From assembly GCA_964016875.1 (NCBI GenBank), contig OZ024728.1, positions 29,581,865 to 29,645,864 of the forward strand: DNA of 64,000 nt, given 5' to 3'. The stretch is from Fallopia convolvulus. Taxonomy: Eukaryota; Streptophyta; Magnoliopsida; Caryophyllales; Polygonaceae. Below are positions 1 through 12,150 of the stretch, piece after piece. The notes below the pieces were generated by a model. It searched no databases. It saw only the letters and a list, made by a program, of their open reading frames with translations, and was not told where the DNA came from. A program made the position numbers and the translations under genes. The number at the start of each line of letters is the position of its first letter. The first letter of the stretch is position 1.

Positions 1-253
1 TGAGACCGACGCGAACATTAGGGTTGTTACAACCGAGCCCTCACTAGAGACCGAGTATTCACTTAACTTGTCCTTTGAAACCATGAACAACAAAGCTGAG
101 TGTGAGGTGATGATCGCAAGCATTACGATGGCGTTACTAAGTGGAGTGCAAAAGATCCAAGTCTACACCGACTCAAAGCTAGTGGCACGATAACTCTCTG
201 GGCAATATGAGGCCAAAATAGGGTTTCTTCTTATGTACTGCGAAGGTCTAAAC
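1..253 (+). mobile_element. Tat-lineage Ty3/Gypsy remnant, second RNase H domain (left part)
   Basis: The translation contains NNKAECEVMIASITMALLSG followed by VYTDSKLVAR. This is the pattern of the extra, archaeal-type RNase H carried by Tat-lineage plant Gypsy elements. An in-frame stop follows the VAR residues, so the copy is dead. The reading is cut at base 253 by a solo LTR and resumes at 2621. A second, independent copy of the same domain lies at 6885-7335 and confirms the continuity across the LTR. The element enters from outside the window. Confidence 0.75.
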
Positions 254-2620
254 TGTAATATCCGTGAGTTTTTTTAGGATAAATTTGAAATAAAATTTGT
301 CATGATCTTCTTGATAAAAAGGAAACTTACAAGATGCAAGTCATACTTAAATAAATAAATAAGTAGTGCATGTGGACTTAAAAAGGTTTTTATAAATTAA
401 TTCATACATGCATGTCAATTTTAGACCTTACTATAATTTTATAATAAATTATATATGACCCTTTTTATTTAGTAGACTCATAAGAATAAAAATGCACTTA
501 AGTAAATTAAATAAGTGTTGCATGTGGATTTAAAAGGTTTCATTTGAATCAATCCACTCTTGCATGTCAATTTAACCTTAGTATAATTTTGGAATAAATT
601 TAATTAATCTCTAGAAATAATATCATCCATGAGAATAGTATTTATTTAAATTAAAGGAATAAAAGTGCATGGTTTTTTTTAAAAAGGATTTTTATATGAA
701 TTAATTTACCTTTGCATGTCACTTTAACCTTAGTGTAACTTTTGAAATAAAATTATAAATGACCTTAGACTTAATAAAGATCATGAAAATAATACTTATT
801 TAATCAAATTAAATAAATAATTCTAGTGGTTTTAAAAAGGAATTCATTGGATTTATTCCAGCATTGCATGACCCTTTAAATGAGTATAGTATTTTTATAA
901 AAGCTATTTTAAAACATCTTATTGGAAATAATAATCAAGGATTATTATTGTTTAAAACTCCCACCTAAATTATTAAATAAAATAATTTAGAATATAATAC
1001 TTTCTCTTAGTGAAAGGAAAAAATAAGAGAAAAGATTTGTATAATAAATGAGATAAAAATTTTAATGTAAATTCGCTCGTTATCTTCTCGAAATGCTAGG
1101 TCCAAGGTTTCGAGCTCACTAGGTCCGTCAAATCTTTATGAACCTTGTGAAAAGTCCGAACACAATTCAAGGCAAGTGGATATTCTCCTTGTAACCTTTT
1201 TGATATCTCGATTCTGTTAAATTTTTCTATTTTGGGAACAAACATGCATGTTTGCTTAAATAAATAAACTTAGGATATGTCGATTGTTAGAAATAACGAC
1301 ATCTCATTATCGTCATTATTATTCGAACGCTAGAAATGAACTTAGGACCGATGAATGCGGCCTTGTTTGTTTAAAATGTCTCGTTTAGAGACATCGCTTT
1401 GAAAAGTATAGGAAAAAGTGTTGGACATAAGTCTTAAACCACTTTTTATAACATCATATTATATGTAGGTCATGACTCTACTCTTACTTCGTCGACTGAA
1501 GTCTTAAGGAATGTCGAAATCGAAAGGTTTCGTCTGAAGTCTAAAGCAATGTCATACGGAAAATAAATGTCGGCTGAAGTCTTAAAGCAATGTCGAAATA
1601 AAAAGGTTTCGTCTAAAGTCTTAAGCAATGCGACATGAAATGGAAAAGACAACTAAAGTCTTTTACTAACGTCTGTGCTATGCAGACATTCAAAATTTAT
1701 AATAAGGCTAAAGGTTTGCCTTATTCAATCCATTAATTAACTTATGTTATGTCCTAGCTAAGTGTCGGAACTCCGTTCCTTTAAGTGGACTCGGCTCTTC
1801 CATAGCCTCCACACCCTTAAAAGTCATTAATGATATGCAAAGTTTTGACACGTAATAAAGATAAGTGCTAGTGCACATTAAAAGACATCAAAACCGGGCT
1901 GGTTTTAGAAGACCGACCCGACTCTCGGTCCGATAAGGGCGTGAGAGGTGTTCTAAAACTTGTTTTAAATTAAAATGTTTCCAACGTTAATTGTAGTCTA
2001 AGAGGAACTACAATCTTGTGGTTTCCTTCTTTTCGAATCCAAGTTTATCTCTTTTCGAGATCAACTAAATTCCGTCCTTATAAGCTCCACAAAGTAATTA
2101 AAATTTTCAAGTACTTCTTCCCTTAATATCCTTGACGAGATAATAAAATTACCATACTACCCTTGAGAATTTCCATTCTCACTTGCTTAGTCTCCTTAGA
2201 CTAATTCCGTTTGTTTTCCGTATTTTGCCTGGTATTTCTCGCCCTTCGCTACAAATGCCAGACTCTAGGAAATTTCACTCGAAGGTTTAAAGACGAAGAA
2301 TCAAGAACTGAAGGAAGGAAGGTTGGGTCATTCTTGAAGGTGTTTTCACTTGTATTTTGGTTTCGCTACGCTTTAGAAAAATAATGTTTCGTTAATTTCG
2401 CTGCTTCACTCTTTTTTATCTTGTTATTTTGAAACAAGTTTAAAGATGTAATGACAACACTTGAAGTCTCATGTTTGAGCACCTTTTATAATATGTATTA
2501 TCATTAAAAACTCCACATTTTATTTAAATTTAATACCTTATAAAGCCTTGGGTGACTTTAGACGGTAAAATCCGAGGTCACTGGCGGTAATACCCATCGT
2601 TGTAAAATAGGGGTGTTACA
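254..2620 (+). mobile_element. Solo LTR, Tekay/Del-like Gypsy lineage
   Basis: The 2,367-bp segment begins TGTAATATCC and ends GGGGTGTTACA. It is flanked by taaac (249-253) and aaaac (2621-2625), a 5-bp target duplication with one mismatch. Its last bases (gccttgggt..., ggcggtaatacc...) and an internal block (aataacgac..., gaacttaggaccg) match those of the LTRs at 13590-16488 and 20721-23661, so it is a related but diverged family. No internal region remains, which is what LTR-LTR recombination leaves. Many short AT-rich stretches and stops; no credible gene. Confidence 0.8.
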
Positions 2621-3001
2621 AAAACATTGGTTTCATGTCTCAAAACCTTCCTAGTCGAGGCGATACCGTGAACATCCAACACTAAGGCAGACACACCTGC
2701 AAAACTAGGGTCCGCCTTACCCATGGATGTAGGGAACTACGTGTTGATCGAGAGGAACATGAAGCGAAGTATGATATGAAGAATTTTCTCCATCCATGCC
2801 GAAGGTTGGATGGCATCCATAATCCAGTACATTCAAGACGGGTGTTTGTCTAATGACCTGACCGAAGCTCGAAAGCTGAAACTAAAACATGTGCCTTATT
2901 GTGTCGTAGGGGAAGTGCATGATATTATCGAAGTAATAAAAAAGATATCAAATCCAAGGGGGCACTCGTTGACCACAAATAACAAATTTTACACAAACTA
3001 A
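2621..3001 (+). mobile_element. Tat-lineage Gypsy remnant, RNase H to integrase linker
   Basis: This continues the element interrupted at 253. From about 2805 the frame reads WMASIIQYIQDGCLSNDLTE then ARKLKLKHVPYCVV, the characteristic linker between RNase H and integrase of Tat elements (W-M-x-x-I-x-x-Y-L, EARKL). No integrase zinc finger or catalytic triad follows; the element ends or is truncated near 3000. Dead fragment. Confidence 0.7.
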
Positions 3002-4440
3002 TGTTCTAGACCACAAATAATTGATTGGAGTTTAGAATTTTTTATAATTAGAACGAACACGAAAATAAGATCTAAAACTAAGAATGTCTAGAAAAAGGGT
3101 TTAGGTTGTTTGAATGATGGGAGGCTAGGATTAGGCTCACCACAATAGAACTATGCAATGTCAAGCAAATATCTCTCTAAGTTTGGAAGCAATGATCTAT
3201 AATACTCAATTGTTCAAAGAAATCTCCTATCCTCTTTCAAGGTATAGAAAAACTACTCTAATCTAAATTAATTCCTATTTTTGTGACAATTGATCTTATA
3301 TTGGATGCATTAAGCACAAGGACAATAATAAATGACCACTAGGAAATTAAGCCTAGCTACTTTGGTGGTCCTAGAACTTCTAGCTCAATTGTTGAAGGTC
3401 TAATGTCAAGCATCATCTTTCAATGCATACTCAACATCTAAAATATGATAAAAACTAGCTAGACATTTTTACAAACACTTGGTGTGCAAGAATTGAGTAA
3501 CAAACCGAAAATTATTCAACCAAAGAAAGACTTTTACCAAATCATCACACAATCACCATTAGGCTACCCCCATTCCTAAATAAGCAACCACTCACTGATA
3601 ATTTGCAAGAGCAAAGCATGAAGGATTAATCCAATCATCATACACAAATAGATAGGAAGAGAAACACATTAAATAAGGAAAATAGATAAGAGACACTTAT
3701 CATTCAACCCAAATTCTTGACTTCTATTAAAATATGAGAATGAAGTTGAGATTGATTCTTCCACCAAGTCTTCAATCAAAAGAGAGTTCAACAACCCAAA
3801 AATGGGTATCTCCATTCTAAATCTAAGTCCTAAGCTAACTAAAAATCTAATCAGATATGTAAATATAAAGAAATTAGAGGATGAAATGAAAGAGAGCTAA
3901 AACCCTAGAAAGAGAGGCCAAAATGAAGCATGAGTCTTACAATTGTCTCTACAAAGGCTATTTTTGTGAGTCACCAAAAGAGGTAGAGTTTTAATTGTTT
4001 GCTAGAATTTGAATATAGTCACCATGGCCACGTTGGCTACTACGACCTGCCCATGGTGAAATTAGAACATGAATATTGAAGCATCATGGCCACGTTGGTC
4101 ACCATGGTCTGACCACGGTAAAGGCAATGAAGTGTGAGTGTGTTGTTTGACACCGATGACTTGTAAAGCCTCTTGAAGTTGATATTTCTTTACCAAATCA
4201 TCAAGATAATGTCCTTCAATCTTGTTCAAGCTTGATCCAAGTCCAAATCAATTCCATTATGATTCCAAAAGTCCTCCTATAAGATAAAACACAATAAGAG
4301 GGCAAAGTTTTTCACAAAGCAAGGAAAATCCAACAAAATGGCTAAAGACTATGTCTTTAATGCACAAAAGTGGGGAAAGTATGGGTTAAGATATGAAAAA
4401 TAAATATGGACTTTTGAAGTCTTTTAGTGAGGGGATAGGT
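3002..4440 (-). mobile_element. Probable LTR/3' part of a reverse-strand Athila-lineage remnant
   Basis: No gene is visible. On the reverse strand the sequence follows directly after a truncated Athila gag (4441-5040) and looks like non-coding retroelement DNA. Near 4420-4450 the reverse reading gives PPPPYKPPIPSLKDF, the proline-rich stretch after the Athila gag, before stops take over. A short direct repeat, accacaaataa, occurs near 2972 and 3010. The LTR boundaries cannot be fixed from this copy alone. Confidence 0.4.
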
Positions 4441-5040
4441 GGTTTGTATGGTGGTGGTGCCACACAATAGGCTATTTCTCACCTTCTTCCATCTCTTTAT
4501 TACATTTTTATTCTTTTCTCCTCTCTTGTTCTCCATTATCTTCTACTAATGGAACTTCCATTTCATGATTTTCAATATCTACTATATTTTTGCTCTTAGG
4601 CTCCTCCAAATTCTTTTCACTCCTAAGGTTAATCATCTTACAATTTGTTGGGTTAGGCTCGTGTTGATCGAGAATTCGACCTTGAGGCCTAGAAGAAGAG
4701 CTAGCAACTTGTTGGGCAATTTGAGTTTCTAACATCTTAATATGAATGTTTAAAGCATCGAACTTGGATGTTAGTTGCCCGAATTAGTTCCTAAATTTGG
4801 CATTTTGTTTTGCTTGAGATGTTATAAAATCCTCCATAATGAGTTAAAGATTGGACTTTTGAGGAGGTGGATTTTGATAAGGACCTTGGTTAAATTCAAT
4901 AGGTTGCCTTGGAGGGGGTTGAAGAATGATATTTTGGTATGAAAATTTGGATTGTTTCCCCAATTGGGATTATAGATATTGGAATATGGGTCATTTTGAG
5001 GTCTTGATCTCGGTTGGTTGAGGTAGTCAACATGCTCAAT
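4441..5040 (-). mobile_element. Athila-lineage Gypsy gag remnant (reverse strand)
   Basis: Reverse-strand translation reads PRSRPQNDPYSNIYNPNWGN, then NPPPQKSNL, a stop, then LETQIAQQVASSSSRPQGRI and INLRSEKN. These are the hallmark blocks at the C-terminal end of Athila gag (NDPYSNTYNPGW, LETQ-AQ-A, ITLRSGK). At least two stops interrupt it. It lies in the opposite orientation to the Tat remnants on both sides and therefore marks a separate insertion. Confidence 0.75.
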
Positions 5041-5605
5041 TTAAGACGATTTGTCTGGGGAGTTTGACACCCTTACAAAATTTAAGACTAGCCTTAACCC
5101 CGAGAAATGTGTCTTATTGTCGGGTAAGTTCCCGTGTTTCATGATCAATGCACGAGGAATTGATGTGAACTCGACAAAGATCGCATCCATCACTGAGACG
5201 TGGTCGCCCCGATCCTGCACTTAGGTGTAACAACTGAATGACACTGTCAATTATCTTTGAAGATTTTGTCTCGTTTGGTTGACTGCACGGTTCCCTTTTT
5301 CACGATGCTCAAGAAAAATGAGAAGTTCACATAGAATGAAGATTTGGGCAATCGTTCTTGGAATTGAAAGAGTTTTTGATGAAATTTCCAACCTTATCAC
5401 CTATCGTCACTAGAGAGGAGTTGCAAGTGTACATAGTCGTCAATCAACAAACAATCAACGGGGTTCTAATGAAGGAGTCCATATTCTTTGTCTACTTCGT
5501 AAGTTGCGTGTTTCAGCCCACCGAACAAAGTTACTCCCTGAAAAAAAAGATGGCATCCGTGGTAGTCATCGCATGGCAGAGAGACCCTACTTCTAGGCCC
5601 ACCTA
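5041..5605 (+). mobile_element. Tat-lineage Gypsy remnant, reverse transcriptase end and RNase H
   Basis: Reads TKFKTSLNPEKCVLLSGKF, FMINARGIDVNSTKI (end of the RT palm/thumb), then PFFTMLKKNEKFT and WNLKEFLMKFPTLSPIVTRE with a later SYSLKKKMASVVVIAW, the RNase H region. Frameshifts and stops separate the blocks, but order and spacing are those of a Tat pol gene. It is a second copy, because it carries pol parts that lie upstream of the domain at 1-253. It continues at 6885 after an intervening block. Confidence 0.75.
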
Positions 5606-6884
5606 GTATATGTCCTATCGAACCTTCCTCTACGTAGACACTGCATCAGCTCGCATTTTTTGGATGAATGAGGAAGTGGGCAGTCGAGTTGTCGGAGTTT
5701 TGTATGTGTACCTCCTAAGAAATAAGATGAAAGGCCAAGCTGATACAGATCAAAGGAGGATTCAAGCCAAGGATTCTTTAAAGATGATTCAAAGGCCTAG
5801 ACCAAGACCTTTCCTAAGGTCCTGAGCATTCAAGTTCAAGAAGGTTTTCATGGATTCCATATTGTCCTTTGATTATGTTCATCAATGGCGTCCAAGGCCA
5901 CCAAGGAAGAGGATGAAGTCATAAAAGTTCGGAAAGTTAAGAAGCCCGTCAAATTAAAAACAATGTTCAGTAAACAGGTCATAACTTGGGCTAGAAAATT
6001 GATCTCAAGTCCGTTCAATATGCGTGGGAAAGATAATTAAAAGATCTACAACTTTGTAGTTTACATCAAATCCAGAATCCAACAGAAAAGGGGCGAAAAA
6101 TGCAATTTACTGAGAGCTGCTAAGTCTTACGAGAATCTTATCTTTAGTTTTAAATCTATCTTTAATTAGATATTATATTTATGATAATTCCGTCCATAGG
6201 AGTTTGTTAGAGCTGAAATATATCTTGCTTTATTATTATTTATATCTTTTTGAGTTTTAGGATTAGCTTTTTAGTTTTCTTATCTAAATAAGTCATATAA
6301 TTATTTATTTGATTTATTTAAGATAAGAGGACTTAGATAGACTTTCTAGTATTATTATATGTTATCTTGGAAAACAAGAAAGGACCTTTCTACCCTTCTA
6401 GGGCTAATCTGCTTGACTTATTCCCCAAGACAACTCTACCTTGTATTTCCTTTAAATAGTTGTTATTTTCATTCAATAAAAATCAGCCTAAATTAGATAA
6501 ACCCCTATTGGTTTATCTAGTTTATGGGCCATTAAAGCAACTATTGTGTTCAAGCAAATTCGATCATCATCATCACCAATTCGTTCTTATTTCAATTCAG
6601 ATTTGAGTTGTTAATTTCATCAATTAAGTTAGTTCTAGTTTGATTGTTAAAAGATCAAACCTAGTTCATCAATTGAATTTAGCGTTAGAGCCAATTCAAT
6701 TGAACTATCTCTTTAGTTATCTTAACTCTTCAAATCAGTTTCATTCTCATTCATATTTCAAGTTTCTTGTTCATCAAGTTATTAAATTTGAAGGCAAATC
6801 AGGTTGGAAATCGAACTACTGGCAAGATCGGGATCCTGTGTGGTTAAATACTTGGTCACCGAGGAGTAATCCGAGGCGATCACG
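5606..6884. other. Non-coding block inside the second Tat copy, LTR-like insertion
   Basis: The pol reading fades near 5825 and resumes at 6885 (SQALADFMVE). The stretch between has no recognisable protein. It contains a TATA-like tttaaatag and caataaaaa near 6450-6480, as in an LTR promoter and poly(A) region. A candidate LTR would run from about 5963 (tgttcag) to about 6885, but I found no convincing target duplication. Two open frames here (5610-5825 and 6640-6990) match nothing known to me and are probably fortuitous. Confidence 0.35.
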
Positions 6885-7335
6885 TATCACAAGCCCTAGC
6901 CGACTTTATGGTGGAGGTAACGTTCACAAAATTAGACGAGAGCCGAGTGCAAGGTCTTTGTTGGCAGATTGTGTTGTGAGGCCAACGTAGGTGTTGGGGT
7001 TGTTCTAAGCGGGCCCTCGCTGGAGGCCGAGTATTTTCTCAACTTCACCTTTGAAACCACCAACAACGAAGTTAAGTACGAGGCGATGATCATAGGCATT
7101 AAGATGGCGTTGCTCAGTGGAGTGTGAAAGATATGAGTCTACACTGACTTGAAGCTAGTGGTACGAAAACTCTTCGGGCAGTACGAGGCCAATAAAGGGT
7201 TTCTTCTTGTGTACTGCGCGCAAGAAGGTTGAAGCATTGGTTTCAAGTCTCGAAACCTTTGCAGTTGAGGCGATTTCGCGAACATCTAACACCAATGCAG
7301 TCACGCTGACAAAATTAGGGTCATCTTACTATTGT
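6885..7335 (+). mobile_element. Tat-lineage Gypsy remnant, second copy of the extra RNase H
   Basis: Shifted frames read SQALADFMVEVTFTKLDESR, then VGVVLSGPSLEAEYFLNFTF, ETTNNEVKYEAMIIGIKMAL and VYTDLKLVVRKL. This is the same archaeal-type RNase H as at 1-253, with more of its N-terminal side. It has stops and frameshifts. The part from about 7200 aligns with 2621-2720 and shows what the first copy looked like before its LTR insertion. Confidence 0.75.
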
Positions 7336-8245
7336 ATGTAGGACTTTAAAGATTCATTGAACTTACGGAGCTATATGATTCTGTTCACTTTATCTATTTT
7401 TTTAGCTTGATTCTCTTCATCTTGTTGAAGGCATTTCCCACCTCTTACTTGAAAGTAGGTTTGCTGTTAAGCCTCTTGTTCTAACTCAAGTGGCAACTGC
7501 TTTGTATTTCCTGCGAATCAACTCACTCAATCTTCATACCTCTTGATTTTGGTAAATAAATTGGAATTCCAAATTATAGATTTAGTAGTTGTTGGGCCTA
7601 AAAACATAAGCCCACTTGACGTACTGGCCCAAGAAGAAAATGGAGTTGTACATGTACCGAGACAACGGTCCAAGATATGACGAAGACACCGAGAAAATAG
7701 TCATCAAAATGAAGAAAGAAGATCATCGTCACGAAAAGGAGCCACATGCGAGGAAAGCGGTTACGAACATCTGGGCCCCTCCTCCTGTGAACGTGGAAAG
7801 TGGGCGACGGTTAACATAAGCACCGATGAACGTGGGTACATGGATGGAAACATGAATAGGAGCGAGAATTCGAGAGATAAAGATAGAAAAAACCACTTGT
7901 AGTAGTGGCATCTTGTAATCATCGAAAGAACACTCGAAAGGAGAGAGATTAATAGACATTCGTTCTTCTTTTGTTCGATTCAACCAAACACCATCTGTTT
8001 TCATAAGTATTGGATTATGGCCCCAATTTAGAGCGTAAGAACAATAAACTATTTTTCATCCAAAACTGTAATTTTGTGTTTCTCACCTTGTTACTATCAA
8101 ATTATTGTCATTTTCAGGTGAAATCGTTATATTTCCTCGCGCCATAGCCACCTATTAAGCTTAACAAACGTCCAGATACCATAATAAGATCCATCTTCCC
8201 TCACACTTCCTTTTGCGGAGATAGGTAAGCCGTAGAGGTGAAAAG
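7336..8245. other. Intergenic region upstream of the methyltransferase gene
   Basis: No gene is recognised. Open frames at 7616-7819 (+) and 7729-8004 (-) overlap each other and resemble nothing known. Bases 8160-8245 lie just before the start codon and are likely the 5' leader. I could not identify a definite TATA box. Confidence 0.4.
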
Positions 8246-10734
8246 ATGAAGCAGCAGGGTGGAGGAAATCAGGCGTACGGGGAAGCATGGTACTGGGACA
8301 ACCGCTACGCTCACGACACCAGTGGCAGACCTTTCGACTGGTACCAGCACTATTCCTCTCTCTCCCCTCTCCTCAATCTCTACATCCCCCACCGCCGCCA
8401 ACGCCTCCTCGTCGTCGGCTGCGGCAATTCAGGTTTCTTTCTCTCCCTCCCTCCCTCTCCCCAATATCCCTTTCATCTCGATCTGCTCTCTCTCTCCCGC
8501 TCTCGCACCTCTTCGATTTATCGGAACGTTTTTCCCTGAATCTGAATCTCAATCATCTATTTGGCTGTTATGTGCGTTGCTTCTGTTATTGGATTCCGAC
8601 TTGCAATTTGATTGCCCAATTTCCCAACGGAATGAGAAAGACCTGCTTGTCTGTAACCCTAGTTGCTTCTTCTAGTTATTTTGTAAGCTCTTTTTCCGAC
8701 AGTTGAGATTTAGTTAGTTCTACAGATTAGTTTGCTTGGGAAAAGTCAGAATAGCTCATTATCATACCAAACTGTGCATTCTTGAATCTTGATCGTATTT
8801 ATACATACAACGTCAAGTCTCTAATGCAAGGATTCTAAACTGTCGTTCTTCCTTTCTGACGTTGCAATTTACTCTATCACGGCCCTTACATCAGGAGCTT
8901 CAAGTCTTAAATTTGTTGGCTTTCTAAACTATTTTTTTTTTAAAAATTAAAAAAACAGTAAAATTATACTGCTAGTCCTACCAGGACAACTACTCTTGAT
9001 TATTGTTGTTTATGATTTACTTCCCGCAGCCTTCAGTGAAGGCCTGGTAGATGATGGATACGAGGATGTTGTCAACATTGATATATCTTCTGTAGTCATT
9101 GAAGCTATGCAGAAGAAATACCAAGATCGGCCACAGCTGAAATGTATCCTTTCATTATCATCTTCTAGTGAAGTTCCTCATCTTTGTTTGCTTGTCTCAT
9201 TCTGTTTATACCTTGCCTGTTCTAATCTTTCAAACTTGATACATTCAATGTATGGATGTCAACCCTAAGAAGTATAGAGGGGCTCCTAGTCTGCTCTTTT
9301 CAACAGAAATTCCTTATCAAAATGGTTAGATATTGCAATGGATGTGCGAGATATGAGCTCCTTTCAAACGGGGTCTTTTGATGCTGTCATCGACAAAGGT
9401 ATCTCTTTCATTTTCCCCTTTAAAAGTATTCAAACTTGTCTGGCATTATCACTTTAGTTTTTTGACGCATCATTTCCGCATTGTGTAATTGGCAGGAACT
9501 CTTGATTCTATCTTGGTGAGTGAAGCTCAACACTTACAATACTTGGCATTTTTGCTTGATGCCAGGAAACTTATGCAAGTTGTTTATGATAGTGTGGAAA
9601 TAACTCCCGCGTAAATGCACCCATGATGCTCGAGGAAGTTGAAAGGTGTGTTAAATGAGGAACCCTTATTCTCTTGGGTAACTATTATCCCTTCAACATT
9701 GTGCTTTTTCTTTTTTGATATGTTGATCATATATTGAAGCAGTTGATCACAACTATAGGGTCCTAAAGGATAAAGGAGTCTACATTTTGGTAAATTACCC
9801 TTCCATTTTCCCTTTTCAGTATGCTTTTTAATGTTACTGTCACAGTTTAGAATATCTCCACTCCGACCTTTCTTACCATATAAAATATGTTAACACTTTT
9901 CCGGTCAGGTTAACTTCCTTTTTTTCAAAATAAATGCTTGCTCTGATGCTTATGCATTCTCAAAATTTCTGTAGATAACATATGGAGCTCCTTCCTTTCG
10001 GCTGCCATTATTGAAGGATTCATGCCCATGGACGATAAAGCTTCACGTGATAGGTTAGTTGAAGCTCACAATCAGTCTTAACTTGTTTATGAAATATTTG
10101 ATCTCCTGGAAATATGGAAATTGTGGCATGAAATGTACAAAGGAAAGATCTACATATTTGTATTTTTTTCCATCCCATCTTTTTGAAATAGCTAGCTTTA
10201 TTATGTTTGTCTATAAAGATTGGTGTTTGATCAAATTGTTTTGTATCTCTTCCTCTATTAAACTTACAACAAAAGTTTGATCCTTTTTTAGAGTTAAGCA
10301 CTTAGGCTACTGTGTGAATTGCTAGAACGATGATTTATCAAGTACTCAAATTAGTATTGACTTTTAGCTAAAAGAAGTCTCATAAAGAATTACGAAAAGA
10401 AGTTGATTTAGACTGTGAAGCTCTTATTAAAATGATATCTTCCTTCTACTTTTTATAATCGTCGTTATCTATACAGAGAAGTTGATTTCGGAGAGTGGCT
10501 TGGATTGTAAAAAGTGGGATCTTACCACTCCTATCCCGTGTGATGATGATGAAAGCTCAATCGAGGCTTCTTTAGGAACGAAGCCTGACTTTCATTATAT
10601 TTATGTCTGTATCAAGGTAGTATCTTCTCTGATGTGCATTGAACATGTTCTGTGTTACCTTTCATTGTTATGGATTTGTGCTCACTCTTTGAATTCAGGA
10701 AGAAAGGACAGAAGAAACTGCGACTAGCGAGTGA
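8246..10734 (+). CDS. Class I SAM-dependent methyltransferase, EEF1AKMT4/METTL13-like
   Basis: Nine exons: 8246-8432, 9030-9143, 9330-9398, 9496-9515, 9593-9645, 9759-9789, 9975-10053, 10477-10616 and 10699-10734. Every junction is GT-AG and keeps frame, giving 242 residues. The N-terminal YWDNRYA and FDWYQHY blocks precede SAM-binding motif I VVGCGNS (about residues 56-62), an acidic VNIDIS strand, DVRDM and FDAVIDKGTLDSIL. These are diagnostic of the family of eukaryotic lysine methyltransferases that modify elongation factor 1A. The C-terminal PDFHYIYVCIK is the plant-type end. Three exons are only 20-53 bp. The start follows a short leader at 8220-8245; no upstream in-frame ATG competes. 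Probably cytosolic; no signal peptide. Substrate is inferred from family, not shown. Intact and likely functional. Confidence 0.9.
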
Positions 10735-11230
10735 CAAACTGGTATATTTGTAATTGATCATGTCATCATAATTTCTCCTTTACTCCTCTGGGATCCTGTT
10801 GCTTGTACTTCGCTGTAGTAATTGTTGAGGCTCAAATGTTATGCCTAATGAGAAACCTGGCGGATACAACTGAAGTTCTCATTGATCTACTTCCATCTTT
10901 GTTTTTTCGTTTCGTTGAACTTTATTAAAGATGCTTTCATTCAGACGACCCCTCTCTGTACCCACATGCACAATGTAATTTTGACCATGTAAAGTTGTGG
11001 TATTGGCATTTTGTTTGTGTTCGTCTTTCTCTCGGATCCTATCTTATTATCCTTATTCTTTGCACGCCTTTGTATAGGCTAAATTGTCGCACTCCATTTG
11101 CTACTTGAACACGTGCATTACCGATATCAAATGATTGATTTACCCTCACGGAATGAAGGCAAGTAGGCAACCCTAACATAAAGTTACTATCAATTCTAAT
11201 TCTACAATAATAGCAATCCCACTATATATC
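10735..11230. other. 3' flank of the methyltransferase gene
   Basis: Non-coding. The first few hundred bases probably hold the 3' untranslated region. Nothing else is recognised before the duplicated LINE-associated block begins near 11280. Confidence 0.4.
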
Positions 11231-11279
11231 CTACTAGTGCAGGATCTCGGTTTGGGAAGTATGCATCCATGTCCTAAAG

Positions 11280-12150
11280 AAGTTGAAAGAGTGTTTTTAA
11301 TAGACCCAAAAGATCTGCATGACCGCGCATATGCGCATGCTCAACGGTTGAGCCTCTTGTCCATGTGCAGGATGTCTCAGGTTCGAGCTTTAGGGCGGCG
11401 GCTTGCCCTTCTTTCTTAAAATTGGTTAGTAAACCACTTCTCACCCGTTTACGAGTGCTCTAGTCTAGTTCAAGTAGTATACACAATATATAAACCACAC
11501 AAAGGAAAACTCATAGGCCCACATCACACCCTAAGCCTACACCTTGAACCCTACAACTCATTTTTCTATTTTGGGTCATGTCCTTTGGAAAGATCAAGAG
11601 TCTAAATTATTATATAATTAACATTTTCCAACTATTCTCTGGTCGACTTCTACTATGACAAAAATCCTTGAGGGCCAAACTCTCATCAACGCAAGAGGCG
11701 TTTTGTTGTCTTCGTTGCATGTGCTCAAACCATCAAAGTCTCGATTCACACAACTCACCCTTGATACTAGCTACTACATCCTTGTTGAAAGAGTGTTTTT
11801 AATAGACCCAAAAGATCCGCATGACCACAATAAAAAATAAAACAGATAAAAAAACACAAACACAACAAAAGAGATAGGAAGGAAAACCACAATAAAAGAG
11901 CATACACAATATATAAACCACACGAAGGAAAACTCATAGGCCCACATCACAACCTAAGCCTACACCTTGAACCCTACAACTCATTTTTCTATTTTTCTCG
12001 GGTCGACTTCTACTATGACAAAAATCCTCGAGGGTCAAACTCTCATCTACGCATGAGGCGTTTTGTTGTCTTCGTTGCATGTGCTCAAACCATCAAAGTT
12101 TCGATTCATGCAACTCACCCTTAATACTAGCCACTCCATCCTTGTTGTGG
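11280..12150. repeat. Imperfect tandem duplication, about 0.4-0.5 kb unit
   Basis: Three markers occur twice in the same order. gttgaaagagtgtttttaat lies at about 11280 and 11783. A block beginning tacacaatatataaaccaca lies at about 11480 and 11902. A block beginning gacttctactatgac lies at about 11645 and 12005. Spacing falls from about 503 to 422 to 360 bp, so the second unit has lost sequence internally. The third marker carries the LINE C-terminal coding fragment listed separately. Confidence 0.8.

Noticed and set aside
1470..1652. 60-codon reverse frame inside the first solo LTR
   Set aside because: It is made of short imperfect repeats (gtctgaagtct-like) within LTR DNA and is not a gene.
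5963..6885. Definite solo LTR inside the second Tat copy
   Set aside because: TG and CA ends can be proposed, but the flanking five bases do not match, so I list the stretch only as LTR-like.
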